The notes: generated from the sequence alone by a model not told the origin. Positions 8,300-17,883 are shown, numbered from the stretch's first letter. The stretch is DNA of 64,000 bases from Geobacter sp. UBA5730 (GCA_002419465.1 DIGE01000016.1:96478-160477); one strand, 5' to 3'. Numbers and translations: made by a program.

Positions 8300-10147
8300 A
8301 TGGGCTACCATACGCTGCAACAGTGTGTGCAGGATCTTGAGCGTCACGGCATGTTGCGGCGGATCAACTGTCCGCTGTCCGCCCATCTGGAGGTCGGCGA
8401 GATCCAGCGCCGGGTTTATCAGGCCGGCGGGCCGGCCCTCCTTTTCACCAATGTCGCCGACTGCCGGTTTCCGCTGCTGGGCAACCTGTTCGGCACTCTG
8501 GAACGCACCCGTTTCCTCTTTCGGGATACCTTGCAGACCATTGAGCGGATGGTGGCTGCCAAGGTCAATCCGTTTTCTCTGCTGAAGGAGCCGCTGGCTG
8601 CCTTGTTACTGCCCGCTGCGGCTCTGCATCTTCTGCCCAAACGGATCTCCGCCTCCCGCGCTCCGGTGTTTGCCTGCCGTACCACCCTGGCCGCACTGCC
8701 CCGTCTGACCTCCTGGCCCATGGATGGCGGACCGTTCATTACGCTGCCGCAGGTGTACAGCGAGAGTCCTCTCAAACCGGGATTCGGCACGTCGAACCTT
8801 GGCATGTACCGGGTGCAGCTGGCCGGCAACCGGTATCAGCCGGATCGTCAGGTGGGGTTGCACTATCAGATCCATCGGGGAATCGGGGTGCATCACAGCG
8901 AAGCGATCGCGCGAGGTGAGCGGCTGCGGGTGAATATCTTTGTCGGCGGCGCCCCGGCCATGACGGTGGCAGCCGTAATGCCGCTGCCGGAAGGGATGCC
9001 GGAGTTGTCCTTTGCCGGTCTGCTGGCGGGTCACCGGATCGAGATGGCTGCCCTGCACGGTCAACTGCTGGTGGCGGCTCAGGCCGACTTCTGCATCGCC
9101 GGTTCCATTGATCCTCACGCCACACTCCCGGAAGGGCCTTTCGGCGACCATCTGGGTTACTACAGTCTGTGTCATGAGTTTCCCTTTGTCGAGGTGGAGG
9201 CGGTCTACCACCGCCAGGATGCCATCTGGCCCTTTACCACCGTGGGACGCCCCCCGCAGGAGGATACCTCGTTCGGCACCTTTATCCATGAATTGACCGG
9301 CGAGTTGATCCCCAGCGTGCTGCCCGGTGTCAGAGCGGTGCATGCCGTGGATTGCGCCGGGGTGCACCCGCTGCTGCTGGCCATCGGCAGTGAACGCTAT
9401 ACCCCCTGGGACGGAGTGCGGCAGCCGATGGAGCTGTTGACCCAGGCCAACGCCATCCTGGGGCAGGGGCAACTTTCCTTGGCCAAGTACCTGCTGATCG
9501 TGGCTGGAGAGGATAATCCCGGCCTGGATATTCACGATGCCGGTGCGGTGCTGGGGCACCTGCTTGAACGGGTGGATTGGCAGCGGGATCTGCATTTTCA
9601 GACCAGTACCACCATTGACACCCTGGATTATTCCGGCGTCGGGCTGAACCGCGGTTCCAAGCTGGTGATTGCTGCCGCAGGACCGGTCCGGCGGAGCCTG
9701 GATACGGAACTGCCTGTTGAGGTACAGCTGCCCTCCGGTTGGGTAGAACCTCGGCTGGCGTTGCCCGGGGTCATGGTGCTGCAGGGGCCGCTGGCCAGCC
9801 AGGAGCGTGGCTCACATGATCCGGCGGTCGATGAACTGTGCCGCTTCTGGGCTCAGGTTCCACTGCCCCAGGGGCTGCCGTTGGTGGTGCTGGTTGATGA
9901 CAGCGGGTTCTGCGCCCGTTCACTTGCCAATTTCCTGTGGGTTACCTTTACCCGTTCCAATCCTGCCAGCGACCTGTATGGGGTCGCAGCTGAACGGCAG
10001 GCTCAGCACTGGGGCTGCCGGGGGTCGTTGGTCATCGACGCCCGTTGCAAGCCGTTCCATGCGCCGCCGCTGGAGCAGGATCCGGCGGTTGTGCAACGGA
10101 TAGAGGCGTTGGCCGCTCACGGCGGTCCGCTGGCAGGGCTCTTTTGA
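8300..10147 (+). CDS. UbiD-family decarboxylase
   Basis: 615 residues from ATG 8300 (a GTG directly before it is also possible). The middle carries UbiD-type sequence (FGTSNLGMYRVQ, HYQIHRGIGVHH, EGPFGDHLGYYS and the following acidic segment). These enzymes use prenylated FMN to remove carboxylate from aromatic or polyprenyl-aromatic acids. The length of just over 600 residues is nearer the long UbiD relatives tied to menaquinone synthesis by the futalosine route than the 490-residue E. coli UbiD. No UbiX or mqn gene is adjacent, so a role in quinone synthesis is inference. It stands alone, divergent from the kinase operon. Confidence 0.85.
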   Translation: MGYHTLQQCVQDLERHGMLRRINCPLSAHLEVGEIQRRVYQAGGPALLFTNVADCRFPLLGNLFGTLERTRFLFRDTLQTIERMVAAKVNPFSLLKEPLAALLLPAAALHLLPKRISASRAPVFACRTTLAALPRLTSWPMDGGPFITLPQVYSESPLKPGFGTSNLGMYRVQLAGNRYQPDRQVGLHYQIHRGIGVHHSEAIARGERLRVNIFVGGAPAMTVAAVMPLPEGMPELSFAGLLAGHRIEMAALHGQLLVAAQADFCIAGSIDPHATLPEGPFGDHLGYYSLCHEFPFVEVEAVYHRQDAIWPFTTVGRPPQEDTSFGTFIHELTGELIPSVLPGVRAVHAVDCAGVHPLLLAIGSERYTPWDGVRQPMELLTQANAILGQGQLSLAKYLLIVAGEDNPGLDIHDAGAVLGHLLERVDWQRDLHFQTSTTIDTLDYSGVGLNRGSKLVIAAAGPVRRSLDTELPVEVQLPSGWVEPRLALPGVMVLQGPLASQERGSHDPAVDELCRFWAQVPLPQGLPLVVLVDDSGFCARSLANFLWVTFTRSNPASDLYGVAAERQAQHWGCRGSLVIDARCKPFHAPPLEQDPAVVQRIEALAAHGGPLAGLF

Positions 10148-10161
10148 ACGCTCTAGCAAAG

Positions 10162-10189
10162 TTGACTTTGTGTTTTTTAAAAGTATGCT
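10162..10189 (+). promoter_or_regulatory. Probable sigma-70 promoter of cheW
   Basis: TTGACT (10162-10167) and TATGCT (10184-10189) are separated by 16 bases, in an AT-rich stretch between the UbiD-type gene and cheW. The resulting leader of about 40 bases contains the strong GAGGAGG ribosome site. Inferred from sequence only. Confidence 0.5.
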
Positions 10190-10235
10190 AGTATTTCATG
10201 AAAATTAGTTCGATTCCCCTCCGAGGAGGCCTCAA

Positions 10236-10742
10236 ATGAGTACCACGGCGCTCGTGAAGTCCGGTGGCGTTGCAACAGGCGGCGATCAGCTGATTCAGTT
10301 GGTGAGCTTCATGTTGAGCAAAGAAGAGTATGGCGTAGAGGTGTTGAAGGTCCGCGAGATCATCCGGATGCCCGGCATCACCAAGATGCCCAATACACCG
10401 CATTATGTGGAGGGAATCATCAACCTGCGGGGCAAGGTGATCCCGATCATCTCAATGCGTAAGCGGTTCGGTTTGCCGGAATCAGACTATGACAGCCACA
10501 CCAGGATTATGGTGATGGATGTGGTGGGCGGGCTGACCGGTTTTATCGTGGATGCCGTTTCCGAGGTGATCCGGATTCACTCCAGCGAGATTCAGCCACC
10601 GCCTACCATGGTGTCTGGCAATATCGATCAGGAGTTCATCACCGGGGTATTTAACCATGCCGACCGGCTGTTGATCATCATGGATGTGGACCGGATGTTT
10701 TCCCAGGAAGAGCGGGAGTTTTTCGGCAGCGTGGCCGAGTAG
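10236..10742 (+). CDS. cheW: Chemotaxis coupling protein CheW
   Basis: 168 residues, full-length CheW fold: LIQLVSFMLSKEEYGVEVLKVREII, then the hallmark NTPHYVEGIINLRGKVIPII, and VDAVSEVIRI. CheW links chemoreceptors to the kinase CheA in the signalling array. The ATG follows GAGGAGG at good distance. A convergent soluble chemoreceptor gene sits just downstream, so this is a small chemotaxis island lacking CheA/CheY, which must lie elsewhere. Confidence 0.95.
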   Translation: MSTTALVKSGGVATGGDQLIQLVSFMLSKEEYGVEVLKVREIIRMPGITKMPNTPHYVEGIINLRGKVIPIISMRKRFGLPESDYDSHTRIMVMDVVGGLTGFIVDAVSEVIRIHSSEIQPPPTMVSGNIDQEFITGVFNHADRLLIIMDVDRMFSQEEREFFGSVAE

Positions 10743-10766
10743 CCGTTTGGCCGATAGCCGTTGGTG

Positions 10767-10805
10767 AAACAGGAAAAGCCGGGATGACCCCGGCTTTTCC
10801 TGTTT
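10767..10805. terminator. Bidirectional terminator between cheW and the chemoreceptor
   Basis: A perfect 17-bp inverted repeat (10767-10783 and 10789-10805) with a 5-base loop. The arms are A-rich on one side and T-rich on the other, so the hairpin ends in a U-tract when read in either direction. It separates two convergent genes. Confidence 0.85.
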
Positions 10806-10826
10806 GGCGTGAGTTGTTGCGCGCTC

Positions 10827-11948
10827 TTAGTGCGAGTGTGAAATCTCCTCCAGGTTGCCGGCAATCACAGTGGCGGTGGCGGCTTGTTCCTCTGAAGCCG
10901 TGGCGATCTGAGAGATTACGTTCTTGATGCTCTCGATGGATTCGACAATGGCGATCAGCGACGCCTCGGCCTGGTGGGAGAGCTGTTCACCCTTTTCCGC
11001 CTCGGTCTTGCCGCTTTCGATGGATTTCACCGCCTTTTGCGTGCCGGACTGGATCTCGGCCACCATGGTGGTGATCTGTTTGGTGGAGTTCATGGTCCGT
11101 TCCGCCAGGCGGCGCACCTCGTCGGCTACCACCGCGAACCCTCTGCCGTGTTCACCGGCCCGTGCCGCTTCAATGGCGGCGTTCAAGGCCAGCAGGTTGG
11201 TCTGGTCGGCAATTTCATTGATCACATTGACGATCTCGCCGATCTTCTCCGAGGTAGCCCCGAGATTACCCACGATCTGGGCTGATGAGCGGACCACCTC
11301 AGCCACCTGCTGCATGCCCCGCACCGCCTGATTGACCACGTTCTGGCCTTCGTGAGCATTTTCCGTCACCTGGACGGCAGAATCCGCTGCCTGAGAGGTG
11401 TTGCGCGCCACTTCGTTGACGGTCATGCTCATCTCTTCCATGGCCGTCGCGATCTGATGGACCCGTTCCTCCAGATAGTTTTTGCGCTCGATCTCCCGTG
11501 TTTGCTGCTCCTTCACCTGCTTTTCGGCGGTGATGTCGCTCCAGCAGGCCATGAAGCAGAGCACCTTGGAGGAGTCGCTACTATCCCAGATCGGATAGGC
11601 GGTGGTCCGCAGGGTCACGGCGCCGATCGGGATGTCGGCGCTGTGGGGCATGGCGCTGCGGGGGTCGCCGAAGATGCGGCGGACGCGGCCTGGATCCTTG
11701 TGATACTGGTGAATCGAGTTGTCCATGGCGTTGGCAACATCGGCTCCTTGCAGTCCGTCGTTCAGGTCGCTGCGGAAGCGTTGCATCAGCTCCTTGGCGC
11801 GGCGGTTCATGTAGAAGATGGTGTTGTCCGGGGTGGTGTCACACAACATCACGATATTGTCCACATTATCCAGCATTTGTATCAATTTTTTGATTTCCAG
11901 TTGTTTTTCAAGCAGTTCCTGCTTCGATCCGCCACCAAAAAATCCCAT
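10827..11948 (-). CDS. Soluble methyl-accepting chemotaxis protein with PAS-like sensor
   Basis: 373 residues. No membrane helix is seen, so it is cytoplasmic. A short coiled coil (about 10-30) precedes a PAS-like domain (about 30-155, ending CWSDITAEKQ). The signalling domain then carries the invariant hairpin tip EIADQTNLLALNAAIEAARAGE. The start at 11948 follows GGAGG; the open frame extends 30 codons upstream without a ribosome site. The C-terminus stops soon after the EEQAATAT methylation region and has no CheR/CheB-tethering tail. The sensed signal is unknown. Confidence 0.9.
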   Translation of the reverse strand: MGFFGGGSKQELLEKQLEIKKLIQMLDNVDNIVMLCDTTPDNTIFYMNRRAKELMQRFRSDLNDGLQGADVANAMDNSIHQYHKDPGRVRRIFGDPRSAMPHSADIPIGAVTLRTTAYPIWDSSDSSKVLCFMACWSDITAEKQVKEQQTREIERKNYLEERVHQIATAMEEMSMTVNEVARNTSQAADSAVQVTENAHEGQNVVNQAVRGMQQVAEVVRSSAQIVGNLGATSEKIGEIVNVINEIADQTNLLALNAAIEAARAGEHGRGFAVVADEVRRLAERTMNSTKQITTMVAEIQSGTQKAVKSIESGKTEAEKGEQLSHQAEASLIAIVESIESIKNVISQIATASEEQAATATVIAGNLEEISHSH

Positions 11949-12056
11949 GCGCTGCCTCCATTGAGTGAGTGTGCTGACACTATATCTGAGAAGAGGGGAA
12001 TTGCAAGCAGCAGCATGACAGGGTATGATGCCTGACACACGACGGGAGAATTTTGC

Positions 12057-13007
12057 ATGGGAAAAAATGTCATGGTGGTCGGTTTGTTGCTGGCGGTGTT
12101 TGCCTTGAGCGGTTGCAACCGTCAGGATGTCCCTCCGAAAGTCACTGTCCGGCCGGTGGTGGTGACTACACTGTTTCCTTTATACGATTATGCCCGCATC
12201 CTGGCCGGTGACCGGATGGAGGTGCAGCTGCTGCTGCCGCCGGGGTTGGAGCCGCATCACTTTGAACCGAGACCGGACGACCTGCTCCGGATTCACCGGG
12301 CAGCCCTGTTTATCTATATCGGCCCGTTCCTGGAGCCTTGGGCCGAACGTGTGATCACCGGCGTCGATCGCCAGAAATTGCGGGTGGTTGCCGCGGCTGA
12401 GGGGATACCGCTGTTGCCTGCGCCGACCCATGCCGGTGGTGTCCATGGCCATCAGCACCAGCGGTCGCAAGCCGCCAACGATCCCCATGTCTGGCTGGAC
12501 TTCGCCGCAGATCAGACCATGGTCGCCACCATAGCGTCGGCGATGAGTGCCGTCGACCCGGCTGGCGCAGATCAGTATCGTCAGCGGGCTGATGTTCTCG
12601 TCCGGCAGCTGATCGCATTGGACGAGCGTTACCGGCAGGGCTTGGCCAGTTGTGAAAGCAGGGTGCTGTTGCACGGTGGACATGCTGCCTTCGGGTACCT
12701 TGCCCATCGGTATGGATTGACCTATCAGGCTGCCGCCGGTGTGACCGCCGAGCTGGAAGCGACACCGCGCCGGATGGCCGAGCTGGTGCAACAGGTTCGT
12801 GAGTACAAGGTTAAGGCGGTGTTTGTCGAGCAGCTGGATTCGCCCCGTCTGGCCGAAACCCTTGCCACCGAGACCGGCGTCACGGTTCGCAGGCTGCACG
12901 GCGCTCATAATGTCGGCAGGGATGAGCTCCAGCAGGGGGTGAGCTTCATCGGGCTGATGGATCAGAACCTGGCCCAGTTGCAGGCTGGTCTTGCATGCAA
13001 GAACTGA
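12057..13007 (+). CDS. znuA: Zinc (or manganese) ABC transporter substrate-binding lipoprotein
   Basis: 316 residues. The signal peptide ends in a lipobox (LSGC, Cys20), so this is a lipoprotein at the outer face of the inner membrane. Cluster A-1 metal receptor features: VVTTLFPLYDYARIL, the metal His in PPGLEPHHFEPRPDD, a His-rich loop near 130-140 (HAGGVHGHQHQ) and NDPHVWLD. The His-rich loop favours zinc over manganese. It overlaps the ATPase gene by 13 bases and starts divergently from the chemoreceptor. I see no clear Zur site in the 108-base intergenic region. Confidence 0.9.
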   Translation: MGKNVMVVGLLLAVFALSGCNRQDVPPKVTVRPVVVTTLFPLYDYARILAGDRMEVQLLLPPGLEPHHFEPRPDDLLRIHRAALFIYIGPFLEPWAERVITGVDRQKLRVVAAAEGIPLLPAPTHAGGVHGHQHQRSQAANDPHVWLDFAADQTMVATIASAMSAVDPAGADQYRQRADVLVRQLIALDERYRQGLASCESRVLLHGGHAAFGYLAHRYGLTYQAAAGVTAELEATPRRMAELVQQVREYKVKAVFVEQLDSPRLAETLATETGVTVRRLHGAHNVGRDELQQGVSFIGLMDQNLAQLQAGLACKN

Positions 13008-13744
13008 TCAGGGTCGAACAGCTTTCGTGCCGTCACGGTGCGGTGGAGGCCCTCTCCGACGTCTGCTTCAGCGTGAATCGTGGTGATTATCTGGGGATTG
13101 TCGGCCCGAACGGTTCCGGCAAGAGCACCCTGGTCAGGGCGCTGCTCGGGTTGATGCCGATCGCCCAGGGCAGTATCAGCCTGTTTGGTCAATCCCGTGA
13201 ACGGTTCAGTAAATGGGGGCAACTGGGCTACCTGCCCCAGAACCTGGGTCCACTCAACCCGTCGTTCCCTGCAACGGTTGAAGAGGTGGTCCGGCTGGGT
13301 CTTTTGGCCGTCAAGAAACTGCCCCGGCGGTTCAGCCGCCAGGACCGCCAGCAGGTGCAGTTCATTCTGGAACAGTTGGGGATCGAACGGCTGCACCGGC
13401 GGATGATCGGTGAACTGTCCGGCGGTCAGCAGCAACGGGTGATGCTGGCCAGGGCTCTGGTGAACCGGCCGCAGTTGCTGGTGATGGATGAGCCTACCGC
13501 CGCCCTGGACCCGGAGATGCGAGAACGGTTTTACGCCCTGGTTGCACAGATGAACCGGGAGCATGGCGTCACCGTGCTGCTGGTAACCCATGACACCGGC
13601 ACCATCGGCCTGTACGCCTCCCAGATGCTCTACCTTGACAAGAAAGTCCTGTTTTGGGGTTCCTTTGAACAGTTCTGCCACTCCCCCGAGATGGCCGCGT
13701 TTTTCGGTGAATACTCGCAGCACCTGATCTGCCATCGGCACTAG
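12995..13744 (+). CDS. znuC: Zinc/manganese ABC transporter ATP-binding protein
   Basis: 249 residues: Walker A GPNGSGKST, Q-loop LPQNLGPLNP, signature LSGGQQQRV, Walker B LLVMDEPTAALD and the H-loop His in LLVTHDTG. Powers the importer made with the receptor before it and the permease after it. The start codon lies inside the 3' end of the receptor gene, so translation is probably coupled. Confidence 0.92.
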   Translation: MQELIRVEQLSCRHGAVEALSDVCFSVNRGDYLGIVGPNGSGKSTLVRALLGLMPIAQGSISLFGQSRERFSKWGQLGYLPQNLGPLNPSFPATVEEVVRLGLLAVKKLPRRFSRQDRQQVQFILEQLGIERLHRRMIGELSGGQQQRVMLARALVNRPQLLVMDEPTAALDPEMRERFYALVAQMNREHGVTVLLVTHDTGTIGLYASQMLYLDKKVLFWGSFEQFCHSPEMAAFFGEYSQHLICHRH

Positions 13745-13800
13745 CGGCTGCGCTGGCGGCCCTCTACAGTCACGTCATGTTGCATGAACCAGAATTGAGT

Positions 13801-14631
13801 ATGACTATGCAGCTTTTCGAGATGCTTTCTTACGGTTTTATGCAACGGGCTGTGCTGGCCGGTGTGCTGATCGGCGTGCTCTGCGCCGTGTTGGGGGTTT
13901 TTCTGGTGCTGCGGCGCCTGTCGTTGATCGGTGACGGCCTGGCCCATATCACCTTCGGTTCGGTGGCCCTGGCCCTGTTTGCCGGGCTGCAGGGGGCCGC
14001 CATGCTGCTGGTGTCCCTGCCGGTTGTGGTGCTGGCTTCGTTGGGCATCTTGAGGTTGGCCCATAAGGCCCGGCTGGGCGGGGATGTTGCCATCGGAATT
14101 GTTTCATCGCTGGGCGTTGCCTCGGGGGTGATGCTGGCGGTGTTGGGACGAGGCTACGGAGTGGACCTGTTCAGCTACCTGTTCGGCAGCATCCTGGCCA
14201 TCAGTCAGGCTGAACTGTTGATGGCGATTGGGCTGTTTGTGGCCGTTTTGACGCTGTTATGGCTCTATTACCATGATCTGGTGGCATTGTGCTTTAACGA
14301 GGAGCTGGCTGCCGTCAGCGGTGTCAGCAGCAGGTTTTTGAACGTATTGCTGGCGGTGCTGACCGCCCTGACCGTAGTGCTGGCCATGAAACTGGTTGGG
14401 GTGATGCTGATCTCGGCGTTGTTGATCCTGCCCGCTTCAACTGCGTTGCAGGTGGCCCGCGGTTTCCGGATGACCGTGCTGCTGGCTGTGCTGGTATCGC
14501 TGGTGGCGGTAGTGGGTGGGATATTGCTCTCGTTTCTGCTCAACCTGCCGTCCGGGGCCACCATCATTCTGTTGTCCTTCGGTCTGTTCTGTCTGGCCTT
14601 CCTGTATCGGCGGCTTCCGAGCAAAGACTAG
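13801..14631 (+). CDS. znuB: Zinc/manganese ABC transporter permease
   Basis: About 276 residues with eight or nine hydrophobic helices, ABC-3 family (GVFLVLRRLSLIGDGLAHITFG near the N-terminus, then SSRFLNVLLAVLTALTVV and VGVMLISALLILPAS). Membrane channel of the metal importer. The start is uncertain: ATGs at 13777, 13801 and 13807 are in frame and none has a strong ribosome site; I favour 13801 or 13807 because relatives begin close to the first helix. Last gene of the znuACB-like operon. Confidence 0.88.
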   Translation: MTMQLFEMLSYGFMQRAVLAGVLIGVLCAVLGVFLVLRRLSLIGDGLAHITFGSVALALFAGLQGAAMLLVSLPVVVLASLGILRLAHKARLGGDVAIGIVSSLGVASGVMLAVLGRGYGVDLFSYLFGSILAISQAELLMAIGLFVAVLTLLWLYYHDLVALCFNEELAAVSGVSSRFLNVLLAVLTALTVVLAMKLVGVMLISALLILPASTALQVARGFRMTVLLAVLVSLVAVVGGILLSFLLNLPSGATIILLSFGLFCLAFLYRRLPSKD

Positions 14632-14668
14632 GCAGGGCCCCTCTGATCGCTGGCAACACCTGTGTAAC

Positions 14669-15922
14669 TTATCGTTTGCCCCTGGCCATCCGGCTGCTTT
14701 CGGGGTGTCGGCGCAACAACCACATACAGACCGGTCCGCACAGGGCGCCCAGGCCTACGGTGGTGAAGGCAACCCCCCAGGCGCCGTTGACGCCGGGCCA
14801 GGGTTGCCAGTCCTGAAAGCGGTCCAGTGCCCAGCCGAAGACGGTAGGCGAGATCATCCCCATGGTGTAGCCGATCAGCGATTGTATGCCCATGGCGGCC
14901 CCCAGGTAGCCCGGTGCCACCAGTTCGGTCAGGCCGGTGGAGAAAACCGGCGATTCCGCCACAACCAGCCAGCCGTAGAGGATACCAACCGCCAGGGTCA
15001 GCCAGAGGTTGGTGTTGATCAGCCAGCCGAACAGGAAGGAACATCCGGCACTGGCCAGCATTACCAGGCTGATGGTGGTGGTCCGTCCGAATCGGTCGGA
15101 AAGGCTGCCGGTGATGACGGTGGAAAAGGCGCCGATTCCTACCAGCAGGGCGGCAATAAAGGCTGCTGTTGCAGTGGCGGTGTTTGTCGCAACACCCCAG
15201 CCGGTGAGGGCCGCGGCAAAGAACGGGGCCAGCCAGCTGCGCATGCCGTACATCTCCCACATGTGGCTGGCATACCCCAGGATAATCAGCAAGGCTGGCC
15301 GGTTTGCGACAATTTCGCCGGAAAAGCCCTTGACGCTGCGCTCTAGCGGGGCAGGGCGATAGCCGCGAAACACGGTCAACGACAGTCCGGCCCCCAGGAA
15401 GACGCCCAGTGAACAGACCACCATGGCGCTGCGCCAGCCCCAGCGGGCGGCGATAATTCCCGGCACCACCAGCGACAGGGAGGCTCCCAGGACCAGCGAT
15501 CCTACATAGATGCCGATGGCCCGTCCCCGCTGGTGGCTCTCAAAGCGTTCCGCCACCAGCTTGAGGCCCGGCATGTAGGTGCCTCCCATGCCGATGCCGG
15601 TCAGGCCCCGCAGCAGCAGACCGCTGGTGAAGTCGTGGGCGAACAGGCCGAACAGCAGATTGGCGATGCCGGACCAGAGCGCCGCGGTGACAAAGATGTT
15701 GCGGATGTTGAGCCGGTCGGAGAGGGTTGAAAGCAGTACCCCCGAGGAGATGTAACCCAGTTGGTAGACTGAGAAGATCACCCCGGCCTGGGTGTTGTTC
15801 ATGCCCCATTCGGTTTTTAACAGCGGCAGGATGGCGGAGTAGTTGATAAATACCAGCATGATGAACAGCTGGCAGCCACAAAGCAGCAGCAACCAGCCGG
15901 TATTTTTGCGCTGGTCAGGCAA
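14669..15922 (-). CDS. MFS transporter
   Basis: About 417 residues, 12 hydrophobic segments in two halves. Motif A is present after helix 2 (LSDRLNIRNIF) and its echo in the second half is GSLSDRFGRTTTI. No ATG fits. The best start is TTG at 15922, which overlaps the rfbC stop and has GAGG upstream; CTG at 15931 is an alternative. Translation is therefore coupled to the epimerase gene. The long second-half loop carries WEMYGMRSW. The substrate is unknown. Confidence 0.85.
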   Translation of the reverse strand: MPDQRKNTGWLLLLCGCQLFIMLVFINYSAILPLLKTEWGMNNTQAGVIFSVYQLGYISSGVLLSTLSDRLNIRNIFVTAALWSGIANLLFGLFAHDFTSGLLLRGLTGIGMGGTYMPGLKLVAERFESHQRGRAIGIYVGSLVLGASLSLVVPGIIAARWGWRSAMVVCSLGVFLGAGLSLTVFRGYRPAPLERSVKGFSGEIVANRPALLIILGYASHMWEMYGMRSWLAPFFAAALTGWGVATNTATATAAFIAALLVGIGAFSTVITGSLSDRFGRTTTISLVMLASAGCSFLFGWLINTNLWLTLAVGILYGWLVVAESPVFSTGLTELVAPGYLGAAMGIQSLIGYTMGMISPTVFGWALDRFQDWQPWPGVNGAWGVAFTTVGLGALCGPVCMWLLRRHPESSRMARGKR

Positions 15923-16460
15923 AAACTTCAGCCTCAGCCAGCAGGCAGCCCTGGATGTCTTTGGCAGACAGACGCGGTTCACCGTGCAAGGGCCAGATGA
16001 TGCCGATGGACGGATCGTTCCAGACGATGGTCCGCTCATGTTCCGGCGCATAGTAATCGGTGGTCAGGTACAGGAATTCGGCGTTGTCCGAGGTTACGCA
16101 GAAACCATGGGCAAATCCTTCGGGAATCCATAACTGACGTTTGTTTTCCGCGGAGAGGGTGATGCCGAACCATTGGCCGAAGCTTGGCGATGAACGCCGG
16201 ATATCCACGGCCACATCGTAGACCTCGCCGCTGACCACCCGTACCAGTTTGCCTTGGGGCTGGCTGATCTGGTAGTGCAGGCCCCGCAGGACATCCCTGG
16301 CGGAGCGGGAGTGGTTGTGCTGGACAAAGCTGCGGTCAAGGCCGGTCAACTGCTGCCAGACCCGTTGGTTGAAGCTTTCGAAGAAAAAACCGCGTTCGTC
16401 CCCGAACACCTTGGGTTCGAGCATTAAAACGCCGGGCAGGGGGGTGGTGATGCATTGCAT
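15915..16460 (-). CDS. rfbC: dTDP-4-dehydrorhamnose 3,5-epimerase
   Basis: 181 residues, the usual RmlC length. Family signatures: VFGDERGFFFESFN at the N-terminus, the catalytic His in LRGLHYQ, GKLVRVVSGEVYDVAVD and LWIPEGFAHGFCV. It makes dTDP-4-keto-L-rhamnose for surface polysaccharide. The other rml genes are not adjacent, which is unusual. It is coupled to an MFS gene with no obvious link to rhamnose. Confidence 0.95.
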   Translation of the reverse strand: MQCITTPLPGVLMLEPKVFGDERGFFFESFNQRVWQQLTGLDRSFVQHNHSRSARDVLRGLHYQISQPQGKLVRVVSGEVYDVAVDIRRSSPSFGQWFGITLSAENKRQLWIPEGFAHGFCVTSDNAEFLYLTTDYYAPEHERTIVWNDPSIGIIWPLHGEPRLSAKDIQGCLLAEAEVFA

Positions 16461-16545
16461 ACGCTACCTCATGAGGGATCGATATGGGCTGTCATACCAG
16501 ATCGGGCAGCTCTTCTGCAAGAAACTGATCAAAGGAGTAGATAAT

Positions 16546-17844
16546 TTGGAAAACTGCGATAGGCTATCATCCATGGTTCAGGAAACTACTTTTGACAACG
16601 GTGTCCGGCTGGTGACCCAACAGGTGCCCGGCATGCATACCATATCGCTGGGGATCTGGGTGGGCAACGGCGCTCGCCAGGAACAGCCCGCCACCAACGG
16701 TGTGGCCCATTTTATCGAACACCTGCTGTTCAAGGGGACAGAGCGGCGCAGCGCCCGGGAGATTCCCCGTGAGATCGATTCCCTGGGCGGGGTGCTGAAC
16801 GCCTTCACCGGTCATGAATATGTCTGCTACTACGCCAAGGCGCTGACCCGTTTTCTTCCTCAGGTGGCCGACATCCTGACCGACATGTTCCTCAACTCGA
16901 CTTTTCCTGCTGACGAGATTGAAAAAGAGCGCAAGGTGGTGTTGCAAGAAATCAAGATGCGGGATGACACCCCGGAGGAGGCGATCCACGACCGTTTCCA
17001 CCTGAGCTTCTGGCAGGGGCACCCCCTGGGGCAGCCGATCCTGGGGACCACTGAGAGTATCAGCGCCATCAGCCGTGATGCCATTATCGCCCATAAACAA
17101 CACTGGTACCGTCCCAGCGAGATTGTGATCGCCGCTGCCGGCGGGGTGGAACATCAACAGCTGGTAGATCTGCTGGAAGGCGCTTTCTCGGTGTTGATCC
17201 CCGGCGAAGCGCGCCGGTCGGCCGGCGGCTGCGGCCGTCCAGCCAATGGGCGGGTGACGGAGCTTTGCGAGCGGGACCTTGAGCAGACCTTGATCTGTCT
17301 GGGAACGAACGGCCTGCCCCACAACGATCCCGGCCGCTACGCCTTGATAGTGCTGAACACTATCCTGGGAGGCGGCATGAGCTCCCGTCTGTTTCAGGAG
17401 ATTCGTGAAAAGCGGGGTCTGGCCTATTCTGTCTATTCCTACCTGAGTTCCTACGCCGATGCCGGCGCCCTGACGGTTTACGCCGGCACTGACCGGGAGA
17501 AGAGTTGTGAGGCGGTCAAGATCATGCTGGGTGAGATGGCCCGGCTGCGCGATGAGGCGGTGGCGCAGGATGAACTGAACGCCGCCCGGGAGCAGATCAA
17601 GGGCAAGATTCTGATGTCACTGGAGTCCAGTGACAGCTATATGTCGCGCCTGGCCCGCAGTTACCTCTATTTTGGGCGTTATCAGCCGCTGGATGAGATC
17701 ATGGCCGGATTTGATGCGGTCAGTTCCGTTGATCTGCAGCAGCTGGCCGGGAGGCTGTTTCTGGACAGTTCCCTGAATGTGCAGGTGATGGGCAAGGTGG
17801 ATCCGGCCTGCTTCAACACGAACCGCGAGCTGATTATGTTGTAG
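16546..17844 (+). CDS. M16-family zinc metallopeptidase (processing-peptidase-like)
   Basis: About 432 residues. The inverted zinc motif HFIEH occurs in NGVAHFIEHLLFKGTE, and the second half has the GGGMSSRLFQEIREKRGLAYSV segment typical of the M16B group. I place the start at TTG 16546 because AAAGGAG lies 8 bases before it; the ATG at 16573, nine codons later, has no good ribosome site but matches where relatives begin. Followed by a perfect hairpin and convergent dut. The substrate is unknown; cytoplasmic as no signal peptide is seen. Confidence 0.9.
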   Translation: MENCDRLSSMVQETTFDNGVRLVTQQVPGMHTISLGIWVGNGARQEQPATNGVAHFIEHLLFKGTERRSAREIPREIDSLGGVLNAFTGHEYVCYYAKALTRFLPQVADILTDMFLNSTFPADEIEKERKVVLQEIKMRDDTPEEAIHDRFHLSFWQGHPLGQPILGTTESISAISRDAIIAHKQHWYRPSEIVIAAAGGVEHQQLVDLLEGAFSVLIPGEARRSAGGCGRPANGRVTELCERDLEQTLICLGTNGLPHNDPGRYALIVLNTILGGGMSSRLFQEIREKRGLAYSVYSYLSSYADAGALTVYAGTDREKSCEAVKIMLGEMARLRDEAVAQDELNAAREQIKGKILMSLESSDSYMSRLARSYLYFGRYQPLDEIMAGFDAVSSVDLQQLAGRLFLDSSLNVQVMGKVDPACFNTNRELIML

Positions 17845-17845
17845 C

Positions 17846-17882
17846 GGTTGCGTGGTGCGGCCGCAGACCGCACCACGCAACC
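17846..17882. terminator. Hairpin between M16 peptidase and dut genes
   Basis: A perfect 15-bp inverted repeat (17846-17860 and 17868-17882) with a 7-base loop, exactly filling the gap between two convergent genes. GC-rich without a clear U-tract, so termination in both directions is likely but not certain. Confidence 0.65.
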
Positions 17883-17883
17883 A

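Noticed and set aside
10200..10222. T-loop-like string near cheW (GTTCGATTCCC)
   Set aside because: No acceptor, D or anticodon arm can be drawn around it; it is the leader of cheW with its GAGGAGG.
11949..12056. Zur-type operator before the metal importer
   Set aside because: No convincing palindrome of the Zur kind was found in the gap.
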